This document shows, one piece after another, positions 1 through 7,247 of a stretch of DNA of 50,038 nucleotides. Under the pieces are notes generated by a model, which ran no database searches, was not told where the DNA came from, and saw only the letters and a program-made list of their open reading frames with translations. Position numbers and translations under genes: made by a program. Origin of the DNA: a virus; the IMG/VR virus record IMGVR_UViG_3300029309_000068, positions 1 through 50,038 of that record; one strand, written 5' to 3'. Within the stretch, counting starts at the first letter, position 1, and every line of letters starts with the position of its first letter.

Positions 1-1
1 G

Positions 2-1129
2 CATTGGGAAATGAAGATGGAGGATGACGATACTGCTCCTTCAGACACAGAGCGTTGGCAAGTCCTAGAGTTCTGGGGTTATGTAGATACAGAAATCCTA
101 GAAGAGAATGGTATCAAGATACCTGCTGACATGAAAGAGTTAGACGAAGTAAGTGCTAACATATGGATAGTCAACGGTAAAGTAATTCGATGTGTACTGA
201 ATCCATTCAAACCTGCACGTATCCCTTACTATGCTGTACCGTATGAGCATAACCCATACAGCTTCTTTGGTGTTGGTATTGCTGAAAACATGGACGATAC
301 ACAAACGTTGATGAACGGTTTCATGCGAATGGCTGTTGACAATGCTGTACTTTCTGGTAACCTTCTGATTGAGATAGATGAAACTAATCTAGTGCCAGGC
401 CAAGACATGAGTGTGTATCCTGGCAAGGTCTTTCGCAGACAGGGGGGTGCTCCTGGTCAAGCCATCTTCGGCACTAAGTTTCCAAACGTTGCAGGTGAAA
501 ACATGCAGCTATTTGACAAAGCAAGAGTATTAGCAGATGAATCAACTGGTTTCCCATCTTTCGCTCATGGTCAAACAGGCGTTAGTGGAGTTGGCCGTAC
601 TGCTTCTGGTATTTCTATGCTTATGTCTGCTGCCAACGGTAGCATTAGGACTGTTGTAAAGAACGTAGATGATTATCTTCTAGCACCTATAGGTAGAGCT
701 TTCTTTGCATTTAACATGCAGTTTGACTTTGACGAAGGTATACGAGGTGACCTAGAAGTAAAAGCTAATGGTACTGAAAGCCTAATGGCTAACGAAGTAC
801 GTAGCCAACGCTTGATGCAATTCTTACAGGTAGCTTCTAACCCAATGTTAGCACCGTTTGCTAAGATGGATTATATTGTACGAGAGATTGCTAAGAGCAT
901 GGATCTAGACCCTGACAAAGTTACAAACTCTATGGCAGATGCTGCAATACAAGCTGAGATAATGAAGGGTTTTCAACAGCCAATGCCTGAGCAACCACAG
1001 GCTCCACCTCAAGAAGAGTCACCTGCAGGAGCAGACGTACAAGATCCTACAGGAGCAGGAGGCGGTAACATAGGTACAGGCACAGCCCCAGTTCCAGGAG
1101 AGCAAGGATTTAGCGGTAATGTCGCTTAA
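2..1129 (+). CDS. Portal protein, C-terminal part (cut by window edge)
   Basis: This is the portal, the ring at the capsid vertex through which DNA is packaged and ejected. The reading frame is open to the left edge (frame 2), and the first visible ATG at 11 is internal (preceding residues HWE), so the N-terminus lies outside the window. The block around YYAVPYEHNPYSFFGVGIAE followed by a helical stretch with TQTLMN and MRMAVDNAV is typical of portals in marine podovirus-like phages. A second helix-rich part with GRTASGISMLMSAA follows. The last 60 residues are rich in Pro, Gln and Gly and look disordered. Position directly before scaffold and capsid genes supports the call. It overlaps the next gene by 11 bases. 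Confidence 0.85.
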   Translation, partial: HWEMKMEDDDTAPSDTERWQVLEFWGYVDTEILEENGIKIPADMKELDEVSANIWIVNGKVIRCVLNPFKPARIPYYAVPYEHNPYSFFGVGIAENMDDTQTLMNGFMRMAVDNAVLSGNLLIEIDETNLVPGQDMSVYPGKVFRRQGGAPGQAIFGTKFPNVAGENMQLFDKARVLADESTGFPSFAHGQTGVSGVGRTASGISMLMSAANGSIRTVVKNVDDYLLAPIGRAFFAFNMQFDFDEGIRGDLEVKANGTESLMANEVRSQRLMQFLQVASNPMLAPFAKMDYIVREIAKSMDLDPDKVTNSMADAAIQAEIMKGFQQPMPEQPQAPPQEESPAGADVQDPTGAGGGNIGTGTAPVPGEQGFSGNVA

Positions 1130-1313
1130 GTCTTTTGTAAACAACAAAGCAGAGTGGGATGCATTCTGTGAAGAACTTGATTTAGAGATTGCAGATTTAC
1201 ACAAACGCTTAGAGCAATCAGAAAGCGTAGTGGAGATCCACCAAACTCAGGGTGGCATTCGTGCATTACGTAGACTAAAATATTTGAGGGAAAAATTTAA
1301 TGGCACTAGATGA
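1119..1313 (+). CDS. Small helical protein of the head module
   Basis: A 64-residue protein with a charged, almost wholly helical sequence (WDAFCEELDLEIADLHKRLEQ, then a GGIRALRRLKYLREK stretch). It overlaps the portal gene by 11 bases and the next gene by 14 bases, so it is translationally coupled in the head operon. Similar small proteins sit after the portal in related marine phages, but I do not recognise a function. A head-completion or chaperone role would be a guess from position only. Confidence 0.65.
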   Translation: MSLKSFVNNKAEWDAFCEELDLEIADLHKRLEQSESVVEIHQTQGGIRALRRLKYLREKFNGTR

Positions 1314-2610
1314 AGACAACCAAATGGTATTAGCTTTTATGACAGAGGCTGAAGAGGTAGACCCAGTATCAGGTAATGAAGTACCTCCAGGCTCACTGCC
1401 TGAAGAAGTACGTGATGACATTCCTGCACGTTTATCTGAAGGTGAGTATGTAGTACCTGCTGATGTTCTTCGTTTTTACGGTGTTAAGTTTTTTGAAGAC
1501 CTACGAGAAAACGCTAAGATGGAACTAGCTCGTATGGACAGGGAGGGGCGTATTGGTGGTGAACCCATACCAGAGGAAAGACTTTCTGATGAAGAGAAAG
1601 CAGAGTTAGACGCTATTGGTGCAGCGGTTGGTGGCTTCATTACAGAACAACCTTCACAGTCTACAATGTCAGATCCGTATCAACAGCAGCAGATGATGTA
1701 TCGACAAGGTGCACCTGTTGCTATGGGTAACGTAGGTTATGACAAAGGTGGATTAGAAGATGGTACAGAACCTACATATACAGATGAGCAACTACGTAAT
1801 GCTTTTGCCCCAGGTTTTAGCTTTCTTGATACACCTGTAGACTCTGCAGCAACTAGCAGTGTAATACTTTATGGTCCTAGCGGTGAGGTAGTAACTTTAT
1901 TCTTACCTGCACAGAAAGACTTGTACGATGAATACATAGAAAAAGGCTACTCAACAGAGCAAGTAAAAGTAACTACAGAAACTGAAGTAGGTCAGCCTCA
2001 AGGTGGCGGTGGAGGAGCAGCACCTAAACAAGAAGTAGAAGATATAAATTTAGAAGACATGGGTGACGAAGACCTTCTAAAAACAGCTAGAGGTTTTGGT
2101 GTATTAAACAATGTAGCTACTGCAGTGGCTTCTGCTGCAGGATTACCTATAGCTGCAATAGTAAATACATCTATGATAGCCAAGTATAATGATACCTTGG
2201 ATGAATTAAATAGTAGAAATATAGATCACGGCTTAGAACGTAAAGGTAGTATCTTCGGTGGTGAGTCTAGTTTGTTTGAAGATTTAGAAGATACAGACGG
2301 TATAGCAGGTCCAAGTTTTGGTGACACGTGGCTAGGCGATTTATTAGGCTTTGACAAAAAAGGATTCGGTGTACAGGGTGATAGCTTGAAAGACTCATTT
2401 GGTGGATCACGAAGAGAGATTGATGATGATACTTTAACGACTACAACAATTAAACCTAAAGCTAGACCTAAAGATAAACCACAACCAAAGGTAAAACCTA
2501 AAGTCAGCAGTCCAAGTGTAGACGATGATCCAATGGAAAATATAGGAGTAACATCATCTTCAAGTTCATCACAAGGTCCATCTTTTGATGATTCATCATT
2601 AGGAAAATAA
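1300..2610 (+). CDS. Acidic virion-associated protein of unknown function
   Basis: A 436-residue acidic protein. Residues 40-65 carry the pattern PARLSEGEYVVPADVLRFYG, which recurs in structural proteins of many marine phages. Residues 240-330 include an Ala-rich segment that could be buried helix. The tail (about 380-436) is low complexity with Lys-Pro and Ser runs. Residues 408-418 (DDDPMENIGVT) recur almost unchanged twice in the 719-residue protein at 23304-25463. It lies between portal and scaffold. A GAGGGAA Shine-Dalgarno site precedes the ATG. The function is not known; a minor head or ejection-related role is inferred from position and the shared motif. Confidence 0.7.
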   Translation: MALDEDNQMVLAFMTEAEEVDPVSGNEVPPGSLPEEVRDDIPARLSEGEYVVPADVLRFYGVKFFEDLRENAKMELARMDREGRIGGEPIPEERLSDEEKAELDAIGAAVGGFITEQPSQSTMSDPYQQQQMMYRQGAPVAMGNVGYDKGGLEDGTEPTYTDEQLRNAFAPGFSFLDTPVDSAATSSVILYGPSGEVVTLFLPAQKDLYDEYIEKGYSTEQVKVTTETEVGQPQGGGGGAAPKQEVEDINLEDMGDEDLLKTARGFGVLNNVATAVASAAGLPIAAIVNTSMIAKYNDTLDELNSRNIDHGLERKGSIFGGESSLFEDLEDTDGIAGPSFGDTWLGDLLGFDKKGFGVQGDSLKDSFGGSRREIDDDTLTTTTIKPKARPKDKPQPKVKPKVSSPSVDDDPMENIGVTSSSSSSQGPSFDDSSLGK

Positions 2611-2643
2611 TAAAAATAAAATTCCATATAACTATAAGGCTAC

Positions 2644-2657
2644 CCAGTTACGACTGG
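2644..2657 (+). other. UACG-tetraloop hairpin in scaffold leader
   Basis: The 69-base gap before the scaffold gene contains CCAGT-TACG-ACTGG, a perfect 5-bp stem closed by a UNCG-class tetraloop, about 22 bases upstream of the AAGGAG ribosome binding site. There is no T-run, so it is more likely an RNA-stabilising or processing hairpin than a terminator. Confidence 0.5.
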
Positions 2658-2679
2658 CCCCAACATAAGGAGAAAAACA

Positions 2680-3627
2680 ATGGCTGAAGTAGAACAAGTA
2701 GAGGTGCATTCCGCATCTCATATGCGTAACCAAGCAAGAATCGATAAGGATGAAGCGGAGCTACGTGAGATACTAAAACAGGCAGGGTATACACAGGAAG
2801 ATGAAACCCCAGAAGAAACTGCTGAAGCTGAACCCGATAGCAAAGAGCCTGAAGCTAAACCAGTACAGGCAGAAGGTGATTCCAAACAAAAAGAAGAACC
2901 TAAAGCAGAAGCACAAGAAGCAGATGAAGATGATGACCTGAGTGCTGAAGAGAAGACTTTCAAGCAACGCTACGGTGACATCAGGCGGCACATGAAAGAT
3001 AAAGAACAAGAGTGGAAACTTAAGTTCGAAAAGCTAGAGTCACAACTAGAGTCTGCAACTAAGAATGAGCTTGTACTACCTAAGTCAGAGAAAGAGATAG
3101 AAGCTTGGTCTAAGAAGTATCCTGATGTAGCAGGTATAGTAGAGGCTATAGCAGATAAGAAAGCACAAGAGCGTTCATCAGATATAGACAAGCGTTTGAA
3201 AGAAGTAGAAGAGCTAAGAGTTACAGCTAAACGTGAAAAAGCTGAAGCTGAACTAGCTGTGATGCATCCTGACTTCAACACCATTCGTGATGATGATACA
3301 TTCCATGAATGGGCTAAGGAACAACCTAAGTGGGTACAAGATGCTTTGTATGAAAACGTAGACGATGCTAAGTCTGTATCTCGTGTAATAGATTTATACA
3401 AAGCCGACAAAGGTATCACAACTAAGAAGAAGCCTACTGAAGACAAAGGTGCAGCAGCTTCTGTAACAACAAAACGTACTACGACACCTAGCGAAAATGA
3501 AGAGTCTACTTATATTAGAGAATCTCAGGTAGCTAAGATGACTATGAAAGAGTACGAGAAGCGTCAGGAAGAAATAATGGATGCCCAACGCTCAGGAAAG
3601 TTTATTTATGATATGTCAAGAAAATAG
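2680..3627 (+). CDS. Capsid scaffolding protein
   Basis: A 315-residue highly charged protein directly before the major capsid gene, as expected for the scaffold that guides procapsid assembly and is then removed. Residues 25-95 are very acidic (EDETPEETAEAEP, KEEPKAEAQEADEDDD). Residues 95-200 form a predicted coiled coil rich in Lys and Glu (RHMKDKEQEWKLKFEKLESQ). The C-terminal 40 residues are basic, suiting the usual scaffold segment that touches the capsid protein. A strong AAGGAG site lies 9 bases before the ATG. The call rests on composition and position, not on a specific motif. Confidence 0.75.
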   Translation: MAEVEQVEVHSASHMRNQARIDKDEAELREILKQAGYTQEDETPEETAEAEPDSKEPEAKPVQAEGDSKQKEEPKAEAQEADEDDDLSAEEKTFKQRYGDIRRHMKDKEQEWKLKFEKLESQLESATKNELVLPKSEKEIEAWSKKYPDVAGIVEAIADKKAQERSSDIDKRLKEVEELRVTAKREKAEAELAVMHPDFNTIRDDDTFHEWAKEQPKWVQDALYENVDDAKSVSRVIDLYKADKGITTKKKPTEDKGAAASVTTKRTTTPSENEESTYIRESQVAKMTMKEYEKRQEEIMDAQRSGKFIYDMSRK

Positions 3628-3658
3628 TTGACAAAACAAATTTCATAAGTAAAACTAT
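3628..3658 (+). promoter_or_regulatory. Promoter before the major capsid gene
   Basis: TTGACA at 3628-3633, then 16 bases, then TAAAACTAT at 3650-3658. The same arrangement (TTGACA-N16-TWWAACTAT) occurs at 18019, 47124 and 47479. The -35 hexamer is a perfect sigma-70 consensus, suggesting host RNA polymerase. It begins at the last codon of the scaffold gene and would give the capsid gene its own transcript. Confidence 0.65.
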
Positions 3659-3659
3659 G

Positions 3660-3686
3660 GCATATACACCATAATCGTGTGTATGC
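3660..3686 (+). other. Strong hairpin just downstream of the capsid promoter
   Basis: GCATATACAC and GTGTGTATGC form a 10-bp stem with one U-G pair and a 7-base loop. Only three T follow, so termination would be weak. It would lie at or very near the 5' end of a transcript from the 3628 promoter and could protect the capsid mRNA. Confidence 0.5.
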
Positions 3687-3732
3687 TTTAACAAGCACTA
3701 GCCACAAAAAGACTTACCTCAAAGTATAGGCC

Positions 3733-3768
3733 CAGTTCAGATAGGTAGGCCAACCTTTCTGTAAACTG
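3733..3768 (+). other. Second hairpin in the capsid leader
   Basis: CAGTT-CAGA-t-AGGT pairs with ACCT-t-TCTG-(TA)-AACTG around the 6-base loop AGGCCA. The core AGATAGG...CCAACCT also occurs, in the other orientation and without the 4-base TAGG insert, in the folded leader at 46253-46270. Confidence 0.5.
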
Positions 3769-3790
3769 ACTACCCTACAACCAAGAGCCT

Positions 3791-3837
3791 CTTTATAGTG
3801 GATATGTAGTGTCAATTCTCACGCCATATCTATAAAG
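3791..3837 (+). promoter_or_regulatory. Hairpin that can hide the capsid ribosome binding site
   Basis: CTTTATA (3791-3797) pairs with TATAAAG (3831-3837), and GATATG (3801-3806) pairs with CATATC (3825-3830), with a GTG bulge and an 18-base loop. The right arm covers the first half of the Shine-Dalgarno sequence AAAGGAG (3834-3840). Folding would lower capsid translation; whether it does so in cells is inference. Confidence 0.5.
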
Positions 3838-3848
3838 GAGATTTAACT

Positions 3849-4913
3849 ATGGCTATAGCAGTTGCCTCTGGCAAAACGGGATTTGACGGTAATTTTAGCC
3901 CGATAATCTATTCCAAACAAGCGCAGATTGCTCTAAGAAAAGCATCTGTTGCAAACGCAATAACTAACAACTCCTACTTCGGAGAGATTGCAAACCAAGG
4001 TGATGTAGTTCGCATCCAGAAAGAGCCTGATGTAACAGTCAACGCTCTTGAGCGTAAAACTGCAATCAGCGTAGAAGACTTAGACGATTCTGAGTTTTCA
4101 CTAACCATTGACAAAGCTAACTACTTTGCTTTTAAAATGGATGACATCGAAGATCAGTTCGCATCTGTTGACTTCGTAAGCCTAGCTGCAGATAGAGCAG
4201 CATACAAAATGGCTGACGCAATGGACGCTGACTTACTTCAGTACATGTCAGGTCACTCTGCTGCAGGTGCAATTACTACTACAACTTCAGGTACAGCACA
4301 GCACCCAACATCAGGTGAAATAAACGGTGAATTTTTGAAAGTAAACCGTTTAGATATGTCCGACATTGGACACATCACAACATCAGCTTCATCAGGTACA
4401 ACTGGTGACTCCATTCCTCTAGCTGCACGTCTTCCAGGTGCAACAGCGTTGTCTACATCTGTGACATCTCCGTTGACTGTGATTGCACGTATGGCTCGTC
4501 AGATGGATACAGCAAATGTTGATTCACGAGGCAGATGGCTCGTTGTTGACCCAGTGTTCATGGAAATCTTAAAAGACGAAGATTCACGTCTATTAAATTC
4601 TGATTTCGGTGGCTCAGGTCTACAAAACGGATTAGCTGTTAACAACTTACATGGCTTCCGACTTTATGTATCTAACAACCTACCTGCAAAAGGTACAGGT
4701 GCAGGTACATCAGGTTCAACTGCCCAAGACGATAATTATGGCGTTATTTTGGCAGGTCAGGAAGATGCGGTTGCTTCTGCAGAGCAGATCAACAAAGTTG
4801 AAAACTACCGTGATCCAGACTCATTTGCAGACATTGTACGTGGTATGCACCTATATGGTCGCAAAATCTTGCGCCCACAAGCATTGGTGTCAGCCGTTTA
4901 CAACGCTGCTTAA
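3849..4913 (+). CDS. Major capsid protein
   Basis: A 354-residue protein, the right size and position (after portal and scaffold) for the HK97-fold shell protein. The N-terminal region includes FSPIIYSKQAQIALRKASVA and a long acidic beta segment (VVRIQKEPDVTVNALERK), a pattern seen in P22-type and N4-type coat proteins. A small-residue-rich loop lies at about 135-200, and the C-terminus (GMHLYGRKILRPQALVSAVY) looks like the closing strand of the A domain. It has its own promoter, a 221-base structured leader, an AAAGGAG site and a hairpin after the stop, all of which suit high and separately tuned expression. The fold is inferred from family resemblance, not proven. Confidence 0.85.
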   Translation: MAIAVASGKTGFDGNFSPIIYSKQAQIALRKASVANAITNNSYFGEIANQGDVVRIQKEPDVTVNALERKTAISVEDLDDSEFSLTIDKANYFAFKMDDIEDQFASVDFVSLAADRAAYKMADAMDADLLQYMSGHSAAGAITTTTSGTAQHPTSGEINGEFLKVNRLDMSDIGHITTSASSGTTGDSIPLAARLPGATALSTSVTSPLTVIARMARQMDTANVDSRGRWLVVDPVFMEILKDEDSRLLNSDFGGSGLQNGLAVNNLHGFRLYVSNNLPAKGTGAGTSGSTAQDDNYGVILAGQEDAVASAEQINKVENYRDPDSFADIVRGMHLYGRKILRPQALVSAVYNAA

Positions 4914-4929
4914 TACTAAATATACTGTT

Positions 4930-4953
4930 GGGCGAGCTATGTCAAGCTTGCCC
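4930..4953 (+). terminator. Hairpin after the capsid gene
   Basis: GGGCGAGC and GCTTGCCC form an 8-bp stem (one G-U pair) with an 8-base loop, 17 bases after the capsid stop. It is followed by TTCAGCG rather than a T-run, so it is more likely a partial terminator or a 3' stabilising structure that sets capsid mRNA above downstream tail mRNA. Confidence 0.5.
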
Positions 4954-4982
4954 TTCAGCGTATAAAACAGTAGGATAACTCT

Positions 4983-5708
4983 ATGGCTACTTATGTTACA
5001 TTAGTAAATGAACTGCTAAGGCGCATGAATGAGGTTACACTTGATACTGCAGGTGATGGCTTTGATACTGTGAGGAATGTACAAGCTTTAGCTAAAGATG
5101 CAGTTAATAGTAGCATTAGACTTATTCTACAGGATGGTCAGGAGTGGCCTTTCCTTAAAACAACTTTTACACAGACCCTTACTGTAGGTACAAGGCAGTA
5201 CGATTTTCCTGCGGATTATTCTAGTACAGATTGGGATACATTCTATCTTAAAAAGCTAGCTTCCGAAAACAATAGTCCTATGCCTTTAAGTACAATATCT
5301 TATGAGCAGTATATACAGAATGTGCGTCCATCAGATGATACAGGGGATCAAGTAAATGGAGATGGTCCTCCTGCGATAGTGTATCAAACACTAGGTAATG
5401 CTTTTGGTGTTAGTCCTATACCTGATGCAGCCTATGAGATAGAGTATGTGTATTGGAAATTTCCTACAGACTTAACTGCTTTTAACGATGTAGCAATTAT
5501 ACCAGATCGTTTTAAACATGTAGTTATAGATGGTGCTATGATGTTTATGATGCGTTTCCGTAGTAATGAACAGAGTGCTGCTATGCACCAGAATAACTTT
5601 GAAGATGGCATCAAGACAATGCGTAGAGTTACCTTCGATGATACCTTATTTGTACGTTCTACTGTTGTAGGTGATGCAAGAACAAGCTCCTTTACTAGTG
5701 GTATATAA
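4983..5708 (+). CDS. Head-tail adaptor / tail tubular protein A-like
   Basis: A 241-residue protein that follows the capsid gene, where T7-like phages have the gp11-type adaptor ring between portal and tail nozzle. It starts with a helical part (LVNELLRRMNEV, AVNSSIRLILQ), then WPFL, a beta segment with TVGTRQYDFPADY, an acidic loop, and a helix VIDGAMMFMMRFRSNEQSAAMHQ near the end. This helix-beta-helix layout and the DFPAD segment match adaptor proteins of marine podoviruses. Its stop overlaps the next start as TAATG, so the two tail genes are coupled. Confidence 0.7.
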   Translation: MATYVTLVNELLRRMNEVTLDTAGDGFDTVRNVQALAKDAVNSSIRLILQDGQEWPFLKTTFTQTLTVGTRQYDFPADYSSTDWDTFYLKKLASENNSPMPLSTISYEQYIQNVRPSDDTGDQVNGDGPPAIVYQTLGNAFGVSPIPDAAYEIEYVYWKFPTDLTAFNDVAIIPDRFKHVVIDGAMMFMMRFRSNEQSAAMHQNNFEDGIKTMRRVTFDDTLFVRSTVVGDARTSSFTSGI

Positions 5709-7246
5709 TGGCTGATAATCTAGCTTCCTTCAAAGTCTTCTGTCAGGGAGGGCTTAACACTAGTAGAGATGTGCTTTCTCAAGGTGAGACACAGCCTGGA
5801 TCAGCTATATCATTGCTTAATTATGAACCTGCTGTTACTGGTGGTTACAGAAAGATAAGTGGCTTTGCTAACAACTACGGCACAGTTACAGGCACAGGAA
5901 GTGTGCTAGGTGTTTGTGTAGCTGATGGTATAAACGATGGCATATTAGCGTGTAGAAAACCATCATCAGGTAATAACTATTTACATAAATGGAATAACTC
6001 TAGTTCAGCTTGGGATGCTGTAACGACTGCAGGTTCACCTACAATGGTAGGTGTAACTAAAGTTAGATTTTCTAGGTTTAACTTTGCTACACCAAAGGTT
6101 GTTTTAACTGACGGTATAAATCCTGCAGCTACATATGATGGTACAACATATACTCAGATTACGCACTCTGATGCACCAACAGATCCAAAGTTTTCTGCTA
6201 TATTTCAAAATCATTTATTTTTAGCAGGTGACCCTGCCCATCCAACAAAGTTATTCTTTAGTGCTCCACTTGCAGAAACAGACTTTGCTGCAGGTAATGG
6301 AGCAGGTGTAATAAATGTAGGTTTCCCTATAGTTGCAATTAAGTCATTTAGAAATGAGCTATTTATATTTGGCTCTACTAACATTAAGAAACTATCAGGT
6401 ACTGCATTAGCCAACTTTGTACTACAAACTGTTACTGACGATCTTGGATGCCTTGCCACAGATAGTGTTATAGAAATTGGTGGTGACTTACTATTCTTAT
6501 CTCAAGATGGTCTACGTCCTATATCAGGTACAGATAAGATTGGTGACGTTAACCTTGAAACTGTATCAAAAGACATTCAATCTATCTTTACAGACATTGT
6601 ATTTGATGTAGATCTAGAAGGGCTTAACGCTGTAGTAATTAGACAAAAAACACAGTTTAGGTATTTTTTTGCAGCCTCAGACTCTCAGGGTATTATAGGT
6701 GGTTTTAGACAGACACCTAATGGGTTACAGTTCGAGTATAGCCAAATGCTAGGTATTACAGCTACTTGTGCAGCTAGCGGTTATATAGGTCAAAATGAAA
6801 TTGTTATACATGGTACTTCATTAGGTAAAGTACAACAACAAGAAGTGGGTAATAACTTTGATGGAGAGCCTATATTAAGTGTGTTTCAAACACCTTTTTT
6901 TCATATGCAAGACCCAGAGCAACGCAAGATATTTTACACTGTAGCAACTTATCTAAGATCAGAAGGAGATAACTCTATTGTTATGTCGGCTTTGTATGAC
7001 TACGCAGATGTAGATACACTAAATCCAACTAACTTTAATTTATCTACTGCAGGTGCTGCAGCTTTTTATAACGAAGCTACATATAATAGTACAGCAATTT
7101 ACGATGGTAATCCATCACCAGTGCAACGCACTAATATATCAGGATCAGGTAAATCCGCATCTTTAAAATACGTAACTAATGATTCCAATGCATCACACAG
7201 TATCCAAGGTTTAGTGATTACGTTTGGAGTAGGAGACAGGTTGTAA
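5708..7246 (+). CDS. Tail nozzle / tail tubular protein B-like
   Basis: A 512-residue, mostly beta protein with repeated Gly-rich strands (GGYRKISGFANNYG, VRFSRFNFATPKVVLTDGINPAATYDG, HLFLAGDPAHPTKLFFSAP, LFIFGSTNIKKLSG). This spacing resembles the propeller-type nozzle proteins that close the short tail (T7 gp12 or P22 gp10 class). It is coupled to the adaptor gene by a TAATG overlap and stands directly before the fibre genes, which fits a tail hub. It is shorter than T7 gp12 (about 790 residues), so the equivalence is by class, not by close similarity. Confidence 0.65.
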   Translation: MADNLASFKVFCQGGLNTSRDVLSQGETQPGSAISLLNYEPAVTGGYRKISGFANNYGTVTGTGSVLGVCVADGINDGILACRKPSSGNNYLHKWNNSSSAWDAVTTAGSPTMVGVTKVRFSRFNFATPKVVLTDGINPAATYDGTTYTQITHSDAPTDPKFSAIFQNHLFLAGDPAHPTKLFFSAPLAETDFAAGNGAGVINVGFPIVAIKSFRNELFIFGSTNIKKLSGTALANFVLQTVTDDLGCLATDSVIEIGGDLLFLSQDGLRPISGTDKIGDVNLETVSKDIQSIFTDIVFDVDLEGLNAVVIRQKTQFRYFFAASDSQGIIGGFRQTPNGLQFEYSQMLGITATCAASGYIGQNEIVIHGTSLGKVQQQEVGNNFDGEPILSVFQTPFFHMQDPEQRKIFYTVATYLRSEGDNSIVMSALYDYADVDTLNPTNFNLSTAGAAAFYNEATYNSTAIYDGNPSPVQRTNISGSGKSASLKYVTNDSNASHSIQGLVITFGVGDRL

Positions 7247-7247
7247 C

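Noticed and set aside
2226-2627. Minus-strand 133-residue frame
   Set aside because: Antisense to the acidic protein at 1300-2610; low-complexity Ser-Leu sequence and no start signal.
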